The translations under genes and the position numbers were made by a program. Positions 35,784-46,594 of a DNA stretch of 59,000 nt are shown here, in pieces (within the stretch, counting starts at the first letter, position 1; every line of letters starts with the position of its first letter). The DNA is from Roseospira goensis (GTDB lineage Bacteria; Pseudomonadota; Alphaproteobacteria; Rhodospirillales; Rhodospirillaceae), in NCBI RefSeq assembly GCF_014197795.1, contig NZ_JACIGI010000023.1, forward strand, positions 1 through 59,000, in the 5' to 3' direction. The notes below the pieces were generated by a model that was not told where the DNA came from, did not search any database, and saw only the letters and a program-made list of their open reading frames with translations.

Positions 35784-36182
35784 ATGCCGTCCCATGACCG
35801 GCCGCTCTCGCCCCATCTTCAGGTCTACCAGCTCTATCGCAAGATCGCCCCGCTGCTCTCCATCACCCACCGGGTCACCGGGATGCTGCTGTTCGTGCTC
35901 GGCACCCTGTTCGTGATCTACTGGCTGGGGGCCGCCGCCTACGGCCCGGAGAGCTTCGCCACCGCGCAGGCCGTGTTCGGCTCGCCGCTGGGGATGCTGG
36001 TGCTGTTCGGCTGGACGGTGGTGCTGATGTACCACCTCGCCAATGGGATCCGCCATCTGGTGTGGGACACCGGCCGCGAGGTCTCCAATGAGGGCGTGCG
36101 CCGCACCGCGTACGCCATGCTGGCGAGTGTCGTCGGCCTGACCGTGCTGGCCTGGGCGATCGGCCTGGCCGTGGCCCTTTGA
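35784..36182 (+). CDS. sdhC: Succinate dehydrogenase cytochrome b556 subunit SdhC
   Basis: Membrane anchor of complex II, 132 aa, with three hydrophobic helices. It begins RPLSPHLQVYQLYRK and SITHRVTGMLLFVLG as in SdhC. The haem b axial ligand is probably His84 in YHLANGIRHLVWD. It binds ubiquinone together with SdhD. The ATG at MPSHDRP lies 13 bp before sdhD's region and starts the sdhCDAB order typical of Alphaproteobacteria. Confidence 0.96.
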   Translation: MPSHDRPLSPHLQVYQLYRKIAPLLSITHRVTGMLLFVLGTLFVIYWLGAAAYGPESFATAQAVFGSPLGMLVLFGWTVVLMYHLANGIRHLVWDTGREVSNEGVRRTAYAMLASVVGLTVLAWAIGLAVAL

Positions 36183-36195
36183 CGGAGATCGCGCC

Positions 36196-36597
36196 ATGAG
36201 CAGCAGCCCCCGCACCCTGCGTTCCGCGCTCGGCCGCGCCCGCGGCCTCGGCTCCGCCAAGACCGACGCCCCCGGCCACTGGTTCGCCGAGCGCATCGGC
36301 GCCGTCGCCCTGGTCCCGCTCGGCCTGTGGTTCGTCTTCGGCGCGGTCATCGCCAACATCGGCGCCGATCATGCCGCCTTCCAGGCCTGGCTGGCGCAAC
36401 CGCTGAACACGACGCTGATGGTCCTGTTCATCGTCACCGCGTTCCACCACGGCGCCCTGGGCGCCATCGTGGTGCAGGAAGACTACATCCACACCCCCTG
36501 GGTGAAGCACCTGACCGTGCTGCTGACCAAGCTGTTCGCGCTGGCGGGCGGCCTGTTCAGCGTCGTCTGCGTGCTCACCCTGGCGTTCGGAGGGTAA
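36196..36597 (+). CDS. sdhD: Succinate dehydrogenase hydrophobic anchor subunit SdhD
   Basis: The second membrane anchor, 133 aa and three helices. It carries [20 protein letters not shown] and [19 protein letters not shown], where His84 or His85 is the likely second haem ligand. It lies 13 bp after sdhC and 8 bp before sdhA. Confidence 0.95.
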   Translation: MSSSPRTLRSALGRARGLGSAKTDAPGHWFAERIGAVALVPLGLWFVFGAVIANIGADHAAFQAWLAQPLNTTLMVLFIVTAFHHGALGAIVVQEDYIHTPWVKHLTVLLTKLFALAGGLFSVVCVLTLAFGG

Positions 36598-36605
36598 CGG
36601 GTCCC

Positions 36606-38390
36606 ATGGCATCCCCCGCGTTCATCGACCACGATTACGACGTTGTCGTCGTCGGCGCCGGCGGCGCCGGCCTGCGCGCGACCTTCGGCGCCGTGGCCGA
36701 GGGCCTGAAGACCGCCTGCCTGACCAAGGTCTTTCCCACCCGCTCGCACACCGTGGCCGCCCAGGGCGGGGTGGGGGCGGCGCTCGGCAACATGGCCGAG
36801 GACCGCTGGGACTGGCACATGTACGACACCGTCAAGGGCTCCGACTGGCTCGGCGATCAGGACGCCATCGAGTACATGTGCCGCGAGGCCATCCCGGCCG
36901 TGTACGAGCTGGAGCACTTCGGCGTGCCGTTCTCGCGCACCGAGGACGGCAAGATCTATCAGCGCCCGTTCGGTGGCCATATGCGCAACTTCGGCGAGGC
37001 CCCGGTGCAACGCGCCTGCGCCGCCGCCGACCGCACCGGCCACGCCATCCTGCACACGCTCTACCAGCAGTCGCTGAAGTACAAGGCCAAGTTCTTCGTC
37101 GAGTTCTTCACGCTGGATCTGATCATGGAGGACGGCGCCTGCCGCGGCGTCGTGGCCTGGAACCTGGACGACGGCACGCTGCACCGCTTCCGCGCCCATC
37201 AGACCATCCTGGCCACCGGCGGCTACGGCCGCGCCTACTTCTCCTGCACCTCCGCGCACACCTGCACCGGCGACGGCAACGCCATGGTGGCGCGCGCCGG
37301 CCTGCCGCTGCAGGACATGGAGTTCGTGCAGTTCCACCCCACCGGCATCTACGGCGCCGGCTGCCTGATCACCGAGGGGGCGCGCGGCGAGGGCGGCTAT
37401 CTTACCAATGCGGAGGGGGAACGCTTCATGGAGCGTTACGCCCCCACCGCGAAGGACCTGGCCAGCCGCGACGTGGTCAGCCGCGCCATGACCATGGAGG
37501 TCCGTGAGGGCCGCGGCGTCGGCAAGGACAACGACCACATCTTCCTGCACCTGGAACACCTGGGCGCGGACGTGCTGCACAAGCGCCTGCCCGGCATCAC
37601 CGAGACGGCGCGCGTCTTCTCCGGCGTCGACGCCACCAGGGACCCGATCCCGGTCTTGCCGACCGTGCACTACAACATGGGCGGCATCCCGACCAACTAC
37701 ATGGGCGAGGTCATCAACCCGACCGCCGACGAACCGGATCGCATCGTGCCGGGCCTGATGGCGGTGGGCGAATGTGCCTCGGTGTCGGTGCACGGCGCCA
37801 ACCGGCTCGGCACCAACTCGCTGCTCGACCTGGTGGTGTTCGGCCGCGCCGCCGCCAAACGCTGCGCCCAGACCATCACCCCGGACACGCCGCACGCGCC
37901 GTTGCCCAAGGACGCCGGCGAGCATTCGGTGGCGATGCTGGAGCGGCTGCGCACCGCCGACGGCACCCGGCCCACGTCGGCCATCCGGCTCGACCTGCAA
38001 AAGGCGATGCAGGCGGACGCCGCCGTGTTCCGCACCGCCGAGACGCTGGAGCAGGGCTGCCGGACCGTCGACGCCATCGCCGAAACCGTGGCGGACATCC
38101 GCCTCGCCGACCGGTCGATGGTGTTCAACACCGATCTGGTGGAGGCGCTGGAGCTGGAAAACCTGATCGCCAACGCCAAGGCCACCATCCACAGCGCCCG
38201 GGCGCGCACCGAGAGCCGCGGCGCCCATGCCCGCGAGGATTACCCGGATCGCGACGATGACCGCTGGATGAAGCATTCGCTGGCCTGGGTCGATGCGGCG
38301 GGCGCGGTGACGCTGGGCGACCGGCCGGTGCACACCTACACGCTGACCAAGGACGTGGACTACATCGCGCCGCAGAAGCGGGTGTACTGA
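36606..38390 (+). CDS. sdhA: Succinate dehydrogenase flavoprotein subunit SdhA
   Basis: Oxidises succinate to fumarate and passes electrons to SdhB. The 594-aa protein has [13 protein letters not shown] for FAD binding and the covalent-flavin histidine His48 in [11 protein letters not shown]. It also has [23 protein letters not shown] and [18 protein letters not shown]. The C-terminal region ends [19 protein letters not shown] as usual. Full length. Confidence 0.98.
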   Translation: MASPAFIDHDYDVVVVGAGGAGLRATFGAVAEGLKTACLTKVFPTRSHTVAAQGGVGAALGNMAEDRWDWHMYDTVKGSDWLGDQDAIEYMCREAIPAVYELEHFGVPFSRTEDGKIYQRPFGGHMRNFGEAPVQRACAAADRTGHAILHTLYQQSLKYKAKFFVEFFTLDLIMEDGACRGVVAWNLDDGTLHRFRAHQTILATGGYGRAYFSCTSAHTCTGDGNAMVARAGLPLQDMEFVQFHPTGIYGAGCLITEGARGEGGYLTNAEGERFMERYAPTAKDLASRDVVSRAMTMEVREGRGVGKDNDHIFLHLEHLGADVLHKRLPGITETARVFSGVDATRDPIPVLPTVHYNMGGIPTNYMGEVINPTADEPDRIVPGLMAVGECASVSVHGANRLGTNSLLDLVVFGRAAAKRCAQTITPDTPHAPLPKDAGEHSVAMLERLRTADGTRPTSAIRLDLQKAMQADAAVFRTAETLEQGCRTVDAIAETVADIRLADRSMVFNTDLVEALELENLIANAKATIHSARARTESRGAHAREDYPDRDDDRWMKHSLAWVDAAGAVTLGDRPVHTYTLTKDVDYIAPQKRVY

Positions 38391-38527
38391 TACCGAAGGC
38401 CGTCCGGGGGCACACGCCGCGCGCGCGCCCCCGCGCCCCGCGCCGCGCGGGAGGGCCACGCCAGGGACCCCCAGGCCCGCGCCCTCTCCGGTCAGGTCAT
38501 ACTGACGCAGAACCAAGGATCGACGTC

Positions 38528-39310
38528 ATGGTGGAGTTCGCGCTTCCTCCCAAGTCCCGGATCAAGCCCGGCAAGACGTGGCCGGCGCCCCAGGGTGCCA
38601 CCAAGGTCAAGACCTTCCGCATCTACCGCTGGGACCCCGACAAGGGCGGCAACCCCACGCTCGATACATTCCACATCGACCTGGACGACTGCGGGCCGAT
38701 GGTCCTGGACGCCCTGATCAAGATCAAGAACGAGATCGACCCGACCCTGACCTTCCGCCGCTCGTGCCGCGAAGGCATCTGCGGGTCGTGCGCCATGAAC
38801 ATCGACACCGACAACACCCTCGCCTGCCTGAAGCCGATCGAGGAGGTCAAGGGCACGGTCGATATCTACCCCTTGCCGCACATGAGCGTGGTCAAGGACC
38901 TGGTGCCGGACCTCACCCACATCTACGCACAGTACGAGCTGATCGAGCCGTGGATGAAGACCGACACCCCGGCACCGACCAGCGGCGAGCGCCTGCAGAG
39001 CCCGGAGGAGCGCGAGAAGCTCGACGGCCTGTGGGAGTGCGTGCTGTGCTTCTGCTGCTCGACCTCGTGCCCCAGCTACTGGTGGAATGCCGACCGCTAC
39101 CTGGGGCCGGCGATCCTGTTGCAGGCGGCACGCTGGGTGTTCGACAGCCGCGACGAGGCCACCGAGGAGCGCCTCGACATGCTGGACGACCCGTTCCGGC
39201 TGTACCGCTGCCACACCATCATGAACTGCACGGCCACCTGTCCGAAGGGCCTCAACCCGGGCAAGGCGATCGCAGACCTGAAGATCGCGATGTTCGAACG
39301 CACGGGGTGA
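38528..39310 (+). CDS. sdhB: Succinate dehydrogenase iron-sulfur subunit SdhB
   Basis: Carries electrons from SdhA to ubiquinone. The 260-aa protein has the [2Fe-2S] ligands in [13 protein letters not shown] with a later Cys in NTLAC. Cysteines for the [4Fe-4S] and [3Fe-4S] centres are in [16 protein letters not shown] and [22 protein letters not shown] 137-bp gap separates it from sdhA, longer than elsewhere in the operon. Array E begins 15 bp after its stop. Confidence 0.98.
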   Translation: MVEFALPPKSRIKPGKTWPAPQGATKVKTFRIYRWDPDKGGNPTLDTFHIDLDDCGPMVLDALIKIKNEIDPTLTFRRSCREGICGSCAMNIDTDNTLACLKPIEEVKGTVDIYPLPHMSVVKDLVPDLTHIYAQYELIEPWMKTDTPAPTSGERLQSPEEREKLDGLWECVLCFCCSTSCPSYWWNADRYLGPAILLQAARWVFDSRDEATEERLDMLDDPFRLYRCHTIMNCTATCPKGLNPGKAIADLKIAMFERTG

Positions 39311-39325
39311 GGCGGCGCCCCCCGG

Positions 39326-39628
39326 GCGCCCACGCGGGAGCGTGGGCGCGAGATATGGTTTTCTCGGTCCCACGCTCCGGCGTGGGACCGCGTGACGTCC
39401 AGGCGCCCACGCGGGAGCGTGGGCGCGAGATCCCTTCTTCCTTTTCTCGGTCCCACGCTGCGGCGCGGGGCCGCGTGAGCCCCAGGCGCCCGCGCGGGAG
39501 CGTGGGCGCGAGATCCCTTCTTTCTCGGTCCCACGCTCCGGCGTGGCACCGCGTGACGTCCAGACGCCCACGCGGGAGCGTGGGCGCGAGGTCCCTTCTT
39601 TCTCGGTCCCACGCTCCGGCGTGGGACC
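39326..39628. repeat. Palindromic repeat array E (four units, eight palindromes)
   Basis: Four units of about 75-82 bp, each with a GCGCCC palindrome (loop GGGA) and a GGTCCC palindrome with loop CCGG, linked by GAGATCCCTTCTTTCTC and CGCGTGACGTCCAG variants. The second unit is the most diverged (GCGGGGCC arm). The organisation copies array C but with different linkers. The array fills the gap between convergent sdhB (15 bp) and the acyl-CoA synthetase (7 bp). Confidence 0.95.
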
Positions 39629-39635
39629 GCACCCG

Positions 39636-41294
39636 TCATCCCAGCGCCCGCAGGTCCTTGCGCACGATCTTGCCGGTGGTGGTCATCGGCAGCGCGTCCA
39701 GGAACGCGATGCGGCGCGGATAGGCGTGCGCCGCGTGATGGGTCTTGGCGAAGTCCTGCAACGCGCGGGTCAGCGCGGCCTCGCCGCCGTGGGTGTCCAG
39801 CGCCCCCGGCTTCGGCACCACGAACGCCTTGACGACCTCGGTCCGGTCCGGATCGGGCACCCCCACCACCGCGACCATGGCGACGGCCGGGTGCTTCATC
39901 AGGCAGTCCTCGACCTCGCCCGGGCCGATGCGGTAGCCGGCCGAGGTGATGACATCGTCGTCGCGGCCCACGAACCACAGGTACCCGTCCTCGTCCGCCC
40001 GCCCGGTGTCGCCGGTCAACAGCCAGTCGCCGACAAACTTGGCCGCCGTGGCGGCCGGGTTGTTCCAGTAGCCCAGGAACATGACCGGGTCGGGCCGGCG
40101 CACGGCGATGGAACCGAGCGCGCCCGTGGGCACCGGCGCGCCGCTGTCCGGATCGACCACCGCCACCGTGTGGCCCGGGATCGGCCGCCCCATGGCGCCG
40201 GGCCGGACCGGGAAGACCTCAGCGCCGTTGCCGACCACGAGGTTGCATTCGGTCTGGCCGTAGAACTCGTTGATGGTCACCCCCAGGGCCTCCCGGCCCC
40301 AGTCCAGCAGCCCGGCCCCCAGGGTCTCGCCACCCGAGCCCACCGAGCGCAGGGCACAGCCGAAGCGGCGCGGGTCCGGGATCTGGCGCAGCATCTTCAG
40401 CGCCGTCGGTGGCAGGAACACGTTGCGCACCTCGTGCCGGGCCATGAAGGCGAAGGCGGCCTCGGGGTCGAACTTGGCGGCGCGGTGCGCCACCACCGGC
40501 ACGCCGTGGTGCAGCGACGGCAACAGCACGTCGATCAGGCCGCCGATCCAGGCCCAGTCGGCCGGGGTCCAGAAGCGGTCGCCCGGCTGCGGGAACAGGT
40601 TGTGCGGCAGTTCGACCCCCGGCAGGTGGCCCAGCAGCACCCGATGGGCGTGCAGCGCCCCCTTGGGCTTCCCGGTGGTGCCGGAGGTGTAGATGATGAT
40701 GGCCGGATCGTCGGCCGCCGTATCGGCCGGCGCATGCGTGTCCGACGCGGCGGCCAGCGCGGCGTCCCAGGCGATCACCCGCTGCGCCGGATCGCCGGCC
40801 CGGGCCGAGCCGGCCCCCAGGCACACCACCGTCTCCAGCGCCGGGAGGTCCGGCAGCAGGTCGGCCATGCGCCCGATCTGGGCGGCGTCGGTGATCAGCG
40901 CACGGGCGCCGCAGTCGGACAGCCGGTAGGTGAGCGCGTCCAGCCCGAACAGCGTGAACAGCGGCACCGAGATCGCCCCCAGCCGCCACGCCGCCACGTG
41001 GGCCACGGCGGTCTCCCACTGCTGGCCCAGCAGCACGCCGACGCGGTCGCCCGGCCCGACACCACGCGCCGCCAAGGCGTTCGCGAGCCGGCTTGAGGCC
41101 CGCCGCAGGTCGGCGAAGGACCACACCCGCACGGCGCCGTCCGGCACCTCCTCGATGATGGCGGGGGCGGCGCCGCCGTCGGGGGCGGCACAGTGCTTGT
41201 CGCAGACGTCGACGCCGATGTTGTAGCGGTCGGGGACGGCCCAGGCGAACCGGGTATAGAGATCATGGTAGGACGGGGCGGCGTCAGGACGCAT
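39636..41294 (-). CDS. AMP-dependent acyl-CoA synthetase
   Basis: Activates a carboxylic acid to its CoA thioester through an acyl-AMP. The 552-aa protein has the adenylate motif IIYTSGTTGKPKG (about 195-207), INEFYGQTECN, the hinge motif YLWFVGRDDDVITSAGYRIG and the catalytic lysine in TTTGKIVRKDLR. Overall pattern and length fit acetyl/medium-chain acyl-CoA synthetases of the AcsM type. The ATG lies eleven bases inside the end of the upstream sensor gene, so the two are translationally coupled. Substrate uncertain. Confidence 0.93.
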   Translation of the reverse strand: MRPDAAPSYHDLYTRFAWAVPDRYNIGVDVCDKHCAAPDGGAAPAIIEEVPDGAVRVWSFADLRRASSRLANALAARGVGPGDRVGVLLGQQWETAVAHVAAWRLGAISVPLFTLFGLDALTYRLSDCGARALITDAAQIGRMADLLPDLPALETVVCLGAGSARAGDPAQRVIAWDAALAAASDTHAPADTAADDPAIIIYTSGTTGKPKGALHAHRVLLGHLPGVELPHNLFPQPGDRFWTPADWAWIGGLIDVLLPSLHHGVPVVAHRAAKFDPEAAFAFMARHEVRNVFLPPTALKMLRQIPDPRRFGCALRSVGSGGETLGAGLLDWGREALGVTINEFYGQTECNLVVGNGAEVFPVRPGAMGRPIPGHTVAVVDPDSGAPVPTGALGSIAVRRPDPVMFLGYWNNPAATAAKFVGDWLLTGDTGRADEDGYLWFVGRDDDVITSAGYRIGPGEVEDCLMKHPAVAMVAVVGVPDPDRTEVVKAFVVPKPGALDTHGGEAALTRALQDFAKTHHAAHAYPRRIAFLDALPMTTTGKIVRKDLRALG

Positions 41295-43035
41295 GCGAGA
41301 GGTCTCCGGGTGGGGTCTGGTCGGTCGCGCGGGCGGGGTCGCGCGCCGGGGTCTGTTTGCGGTCGGGGTCCCTGTCGGAGTCAGGGTCCCTGTCGGAGTC
41401 AGGGTCGGGGTCGGGGTCGGCCGCGGCCGTCGCCGCCGCCGCACCGGACTCCGCCGGGGCTAGGGGGCGCAGCGTGACACACAGCCACGGCCCCGGCGCG
41501 GCCTCGTCGGGAATGGCCACGGCCCCGAAGAGCACGCGGACGTCGCTGCCGTCGGCCGCACGCAGGGTCACCGACACCGGGGGACGGGCGGCCCCGGGCT
41601 GGTCCAGCGCGGCGGCCAGCGGCGCGGCCACGGCGTCTCCGGCCTCCTCCGGCAGCACCGTCCGCAGCGGCCGGCCCAGCAGGTCGGCGGCCGTGCGCCC
41701 GAACAGGCGCTCGGCGGCGGGGTTGGCGTCCTCGATGCGGCGGTCGGCATCGAGCAGCAGCAGGCCCTCCGGCACGCCGGCGAAGACCCCGGCGAGGCGG
41801 CTGGCCTGCTCGCGGCGGGCCACGGTCAGGCGACGCCGCTCCGCATCCAGGGCGCCCACGGCGCGCGCCAGCACGCCCAGCTCGTCCGGCCACAGGTCGC
41901 GCTCGGGCAGGCTGACGGCCGCGTCATCGCGCGCGGCCTGCACCGCCCGGGTCAGGCGCCGGGCGCGCCGCAGCACCGCCAGCCACAGGAACAGCATCGC
42001 CGCCACCGCCACCAGCGCCCCGGCCCCGGCCAGGGTCCCCACGCCCGCCTGCCACAGCAGCGTCGTGCGCTCCAGGGTGGCCCCGCGCACGGCCTGGGCC
42101 TGCTCCAAGTCGGCGATGATCTGGGCCACGGCAGCGGTCAGGCGGTCCGATGCCTGGCGGCCGCGCGCCAGCACGGCGGGCGTGTTCTGGTCCATGGTCA
42201 GGCGCAGCCGGCGGACCCGGAACACGCTGTCGGCGCCGTCCACCCCCTCGGCGATGGCGACCAACTCGGCGTGCACGGCCTCCATCACCGGCTGGGCGGC
42301 GCGGTCGGTGCCCCGAATGGCAGCCGCGGCGCGGCGCAGGGACTCCTCGGCCCGCAGACCAAGATACTCCAGGTCCGCCGTCTCGCCCGCGCCCGACGCG
42401 GCCAGCATCATGCCCACGGCCACCTGGGCATTGCGGGCCCACGACCGGATCGCATTGGCCGCCGCCGTGCCGCTGGGGCCGGGCGGGAACTCCAGTTCGC
42501 TCATGTCGATGACGGCGTCGAGCTGCTCCGGCGCACGACCGCGCAGCAGCGCCCGCTCCAGGTCGGGCAGCACGTCCCCCAGCACGCCCAGCCGGGTGTT
42601 CAGCGCCGCGGCGCTGCGGTGCAGGGCCAGCCGGCGCTCGACCAGGGCGTCGAGGGTGTCCAGCGCCTCGGTCATGTCGGCCAGGGCGGCGTGCAGGCGC
42701 GCGCGCGTCTCGACCTCCAGGCGCGAGCCGTCCAGCGCCCGGATACGCTCCGTCAGGTCGCGGCGCGCCTCCGCCATGGTCGCCAGCGCCGCGCCCCGGT
42801 CCTCCGCGTCGGCGGCCGCCGCCAGCGCGCCGGCGGTTTCGGCCAGGGCATCGCCCAGGCGGCTGACGGCCAGCATGTCGGAGAACCGCGGCAGCGCCGC
42901 CTCGACCAGGGCGCGGCGGTCGGCCTCGTACCAGCGTTGCGCCACCAGGAGCGCCCACGCCAGGGCCAGCACGATCAGGGCAAGGGCGCCGTACCCGAGC
43001 AACAGGCGCGTGGCGATGCGCGGATGAGGTCTCAC
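41284..43035 (-). CDS. Membrane sensor with HAMP-like and PAS domains, no output kinase
   Basis: 583 aa from a GTG start (VRPHPRIATRLLL). A membrane helix (LLLGYGALALIVLALAWALLV), a long helical periplasmic region of about 280 residues, and a second helix (LAGAGALVAVAAMLFLWLAVL) are followed by a HAMP-like linker. A PAS domain follows (FAGVPEGLLLLDADRRIEDANPAAERLFGRTAADLLG). It ends in an Asp/Pro/Arg tail with tandem repeats (DPDSDRDPDSDRDPDR). There is no histidine kinase, GGDEF or methyl-accepting domain, so the signal output is unknown. The gene overlaps the acyl-CoA synthetase and is divergent from mutS. Confidence 0.82.
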   Translation of the reverse strand: MRPHPRIATRLLLGYGALALIVLALAWALLVAQRWYEADRRALVEAALPRFSDMLAVSRLGDALAETAGALAAAADAEDRGAALATMAEARRDLTERIRALDGSRLEVETRARLHAALADMTEALDTLDALVERRLALHRSAAALNTRLGVLGDVLPDLERALLRGRAPEQLDAVIDMSELEFPPGPSGTAAANAIRSWARNAQVAVGMMLAASGAGETADLEYLGLRAEESLRRAAAAIRGTDRAAQPVMEAVHAELVAIAEGVDGADSVFRVRRLRLTMDQNTPAVLARGRQASDRLTAAVAQIIADLEQAQAVRGATLERTTLLWQAGVGTLAGAGALVAVAAMLFLWLAVLRRARRLTRAVQAARDDAAVSLPERDLWPDELGVLARAVGALDAERRRLTVARREQASRLAGVFAGVPEGLLLLDADRRIEDANPAAERLFGRTAADLLGRPLRTVLPEEAGDAVAAPLAAALDQPGAARPPVSVTLRAADGSDVRVLFGAVAIPDEAAPGPWLCVTLRPLAPAESGAAAATAAADPDPDPDSDRDPDSDRDPDRKQTPARDPARATDQTPPGDLSHAS

Positions 43036-43223
43036 AATCGGGGCCGTCCGTCCTGCGATCCCGGGGATCAGGGGGCGCCCACTATGCCACCGATGCCGGC
43101 CTTTGGCACCCCGCACGCGCGCCGGCGGGTGGGGGCGCCGGCGCCGCCGGCCTTTGTCGCCGCCGTCCGGGCGGGTAGACTGGCCGGCTTTCGCCGCCCA
43201 CTGCCCCATCGTCCGCAGGATCC

Positions 43224-45950
43224 ATGACCACGTCCGACGCCGCTCCCGCCGCCGCGCCCTCCTCCCCCGCCGAGGACGCCGGCGCCGTCACCCCGATGAT
43301 GGCGCAGTACCTGGAGGTCAAGGCGGCGCATCCGGACTGCCTGCTGTTCTACCGCATGGGGGACTTCTACGAACTGTTCTTCGACGACGCCGTGGCCGCC
43401 GCGGAGATCCTGAACATCGCCCTGACCAAACGCGGCAAACACCAGGGTGACGACATCCCCATGTGCGGCGTGCCGGTGCACTCGCACGAACAATACCTCG
43501 CCAAGCTGATCCGGTCGGGCCGCAAGATCGCCATCTGCGAGCAGATGGAGGACCCGGCCGAAGCCAAGAAGCGCGGCAGCAAGGCGGTGGTGAAGCGCGA
43601 CGTGATCCGCGTCGTGACCCCGGGCACCATCACCGAGGACGGCCTGCTGGATCCGCGCGGGCACAACTACCTCGCCTGTGTGGCGGAGGCCGGTGGCGCC
43701 CTGGCCCTGGCCTGGGTGGAGATCTCGACCGGCGCGTTCGCCGTCCGGCCGGTCGACGCGCGCCGCCTGGGCGCGGCGCTGGCCGAGCTGGCGCCGGGCG
43801 AGATCCTGGTTGCGGACCGCCTGCTGGAGCGGCCCGATCTGTTCGACCTGTGGGGCGAGTGGAAACCGGCCCTGTCCCCGCTGCCGGCGGCGCGGGTCTC
43901 CTCGACCGCGGGCGAGGCGCGTTTGAAGGCCGCCTTCCGGGTCGAGGCCCTGGATGCCTTCGGCGCCTTCGGCCGCCCCGACCTGGCGGCGGCGGGGGCG
44001 CTGGTGGACTACGTCGAGGCGACCCAGAAGGGCCGCCTGCCGCGCCTGGAACCGCCGCGCCGGGTGGCCGACGGCGCCAGCCTGGAGATCGACGCCGCCA
44101 CCCGGCGCAACCTGGAACTGACCCGCACCCTGTCCGGGGAGCGCCGGGGCTCGCTGCTGGCGGTGATCGACCGCACCGTGACCGGCGCCGGGGCGCGCCT
44201 GCTGGAACGGTGGCTGGCCGCCCCGCTGACCGATCCCTCGGCCATCACCGACCGGCTGGACGCGGTGGCCGCGCTGGTGGACGCCCCGGCGGCGCGCGAG
44301 GCCCTGCGTGCCCGCCTGCGCCGGGTGCCGGACGTCGAGCGCGCGCTGTCGCGGCTGGTGCTGGGGCGCGGGGGGCCGCGCGACCTGGCCATGCTGCGCG
44401 ACGCCCTGGCCGAGATCCCGGGCCTGCGCGCCGGTCTCGACGAGGACCTGCGCGGGCTGGTGCCGACCCTGCTGGCGGGCGGCGCGCGCGACCTGGGCGA
44501 TCACGCCACGCTGGTCGACCGCCTGACCCGGGCGCTGGAGGCCGAACCGCCGCTGCTGGCGCGCGACGGCGGCTTCATCCGGCCGGGCTACCACGCCGGC
44601 CTGGACGAGCTGCGCACCCTGCACGACGAAAGCCGGCGCCTGATCGCGGCGCTCCAGGCCCGGCTGGCCGAGGAGACCGGCATCGGGGCGCTCAAGGTGC
44701 GGCACAACAACGTCATCGGCTACTATGTCGAGGTGCCGTCGCGCCATGCCGACCGCCTGATGGCACCGGACTCGGGCTTCATCCATCGTCAGACCATGGC
44801 CAACGCGGCCCGCTTCACCACGGTCGAGCTGTCGGACCTAGAGAACAAGCTGCGCGGGGCCGGCGACAAGGCGCTGGCGCTGGAACAGAGCCTGTTCGGC
44901 GACCTGGTGGCCGAGGTGACCGCGCGCGCCGATCCCATTGCCCTGGCGGCGCGGGCGCTGGCCATGCTGGACGTACTGGCCGGGCTGGCGGAGTTGGCCG
45001 AGGCGCGCCGCTATGTGCGGCCCCAGGTGGACGATTCGGCCGCCTTCGCCGTGACCGGCGGGCGTCATCCGGTGGTCGAGGCGGCGCTGGAGGCGGAGCC
45101 GGACGGCGCCTTCGTCGGCAACGCCTGCGACCTGGGGCCGGAGACGCGGCTGTGGCTGGTGACCGGCCCCAACATGGCCGGCAAGTCCACCTTCCTGCGC
45201 CAGAACGCGCTGATCGCCATCCTGGCCCAGATGGGCGGCTTCGTCCCCGCCGAGGCCGCGCACGTCGGCATCGTCGACCGCCTGTTCAGCCGCGTCGGCG
45301 CCGCCGACGACCTGGCCCGCGGCCGCTCCACGTTCATGGTCGAGATGGTCGAGACCGCCGCCATCCTGAACCAGGCCACCGAGCGGTCGCTGGTGATCCT
45401 GGACGAGATCGGGCGCGGCACGGCGACCTACGACGGCCTCGCCATCGCCTGGGCGACGCTGGAACACCTCCACGAGGCCAACCGCTGCCGGGCGCTGTTC
45501 GCCACCCACTACCACGAACTGACGGCGCTGGCGGAGTCGCTGGCGCGGCTGTCGTGTCACACCATGCGGGTGCGGGAGTGGAACGACGGCATCGTGTTCC
45601 TGCACGAGGTGGCGCCGGGGGTGGCGGACCGCTCCTACGGGATCCACGTCGCCCGGCTGGCCGGGCTGCCGCCGGCGGTGTTGACGCGCGCGGAAACGGT
45701 GCTCAAGCGGCTGGAGAGCGGCGCCGAGGGCGCGCCGTCGGCCGCCCGTCTGGTGGAGGACCTGCCCCTGTTCGCCGCCGCCCGTCCGGCCGCACCACCG
45801 CCCGCCGAGGCACCGGTCCCGGCGGACGACACCCCGCCGGCCGGACCGTCCGCGCTGGAGCAGGCGCTGGCCAACGTCGACCCCGACGACCTGACGCCGC
45901 GCCAGGCGCTGGAGGCGCTCTACCGGCTGAAGGCGCTGGAGCGGTCGTAG
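43224..45950 (+). CDS. mutS: DNA mismatch repair protein MutS
   Basis: Recognises base mismatches and starts mismatch repair. The 908-aa protein contains the mismatch-reading motif [13 protein letters not shown] near the N-terminus (about 45-57), Walker [12 protein letters not shown] at about 648-658, [17 protein letters not shown] and [11 protein letters not shown]. The C-terminal proline/alanine-rich linker precedes [18 protein letters not shown], the tetramerisation tail. Full length and intact. Confidence 0.98.
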   Translation: MTTSDAAPAAAPSSPAEDAGAVTPMMAQYLEVKAAHPDCLLFYRMGDFYELFFDDAVAAAEILNIALTKRGKHQGDDIPMCGVPVHSHEQYLAKLIRSGRKIAICEQMEDPAEAKKRGSKAVVKRDVIRVVTPGTITEDGLLDPRGHNYLACVAEAGGALALAWVEISTGAFAVRPVDARRLGAALAELAPGEILVADRLLERPDLFDLWGEWKPALSPLPAARVSSTAGEARLKAAFRVEALDAFGAFGRPDLAAAGALVDYVEATQKGRLPRLEPPRRVADGASLEIDAATRRNLELTRTLSGERRGSLLAVIDRTVTGAGARLLERWLAAPLTDPSAITDRLDAVAALVDAPAAREALRARLRRVPDVERALSRLVLGRGGPRDLAMLRDALAEIPGLRAGLDEDLRGLVPTLLAGGARDLGDHATLVDRLTRALEAEPPLLARDGGFIRPGYHAGLDELRTLHDESRRLIAALQARLAEETGIGALKVRHNNVIGYYVEVPSRHADRLMAPDSGFIHRQTMANAARFTTVELSDLENKLRGAGDKALALEQSLFGDLVAEVTARADPIALAARALAMLDVLAGLAELAEARRYVRPQVDDSAAFAVTGGRHPVVEAALEAEPDGAFVGNACDLGPETRLWLVTGPNMAGKSTFLRQNALIAILAQMGGFVPAEAAHVGIVDRLFSRVGAADDLARGRSTFMVEMVETAAILNQATERSLVILDEIGRGTATYDGLAIAWATLEHLHEANRCRALFATHYHELTALAESLARLSCHTMRVREWNDGIVFLHEVAPGVADRSYGIHVARLAGLPPAVLTRAETVLKRLESGAEGAPSAARLVEDLPLFAAARPAAPPPAEAPVPADDTPPAGPSALEQALANVDPDDLTPRQALEALYRLKALERS

Positions 45951-45974
45951 GGCAGCCTGCGCGCGGCCCGCGTC

Positions 45975-46592
45975 CTACACCGGCCGACCGGCCAGCCAGC
46001 GCCCGGCCCGCACCCCGTACAGCAGACCGAGCAGGGCGATGTAGATCATCGGCTGGGTGATATCCGCCTTGACCATCAGCAGGTAATGCCCCGCCCCCAA
46101 AAGGCCGGCCGCATAGACGAGCCGGTGCAGGCGGCGCCAGCGCCGCCCGCCCAGGCGCTTGATCATGCCGGTCGTTGAGGTGGCGGCCAGCGGGATCAGC
46201 AGCAGCAGCGCCGCCATCCCCACCATGATGTACGGCCGCTGGGTCAGGTCGTCCACCAGCGTCGGCCCGTGCAGACCGATGTCCAGCACCGTATAGGCGG
46301 TCACGTGCAGGACCGCATAGGCGAACGCCCACAGGCCGATCATGCGCCGGTAGCGCACCGGCCGGGTCGAGCCGGTGAGGTGGCGCAGCGGCGTGAGCGC
46401 CAGGGTCAGCACCAGCAGACGCAGCGCCCAGTCCCCCAGGTGGCGCACGATGGTCTCGATCGGATTGACGCCCAGATCGCCGGTCGCGGCCCAGCCGCCC
46501 AGCGCCGCCAGCGGCAGGGCGCAGCCGACGAACACCGCCCACCACCACAGGCGGTCGCGGCTCGAACGCCGCGCCATGGTGAGACGCGCCAT
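45975..46592 (-). CDS. msrQ: Haem-binding membrane subunit MsrQ
   Basis: A 205-aa integral membrane protein with six helices of the ferric-reductase-like fold. Conserved segments are LGDWALRLLVLTLALTPLRH, YRRMIGLWAFAYAVLHV, and RRWRRLHRLVYAAGLLGAGHYL with histidines for haem. It passes electrons from the quinone pool or flavin reductase to MsrP. The start overlaps the msrP stop region by a few bases, indicating translational coupling. It converges with mutS with only 24 bp between. Confidence 0.94.
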   Translation of the reverse strand: MARLTMARRSSRDRLWWWAVFVGCALPLAALGGWAATGDLGVNPIETIVRHLGDWALRLLVLTLALTPLRHLTGSTRPVRYRRMIGLWAFAYAVLHVTAYTVLDIGLHGPTLVDDLTQRPYIMVGMAALLLLIPLAATSTTGMIKRLGGRRWRRLHRLVYAAGLLGAGHYLLMVKADITQPMIYIALLGLLYGVRAGRWLAGRPV

Positions 46593-46594
46593 GA

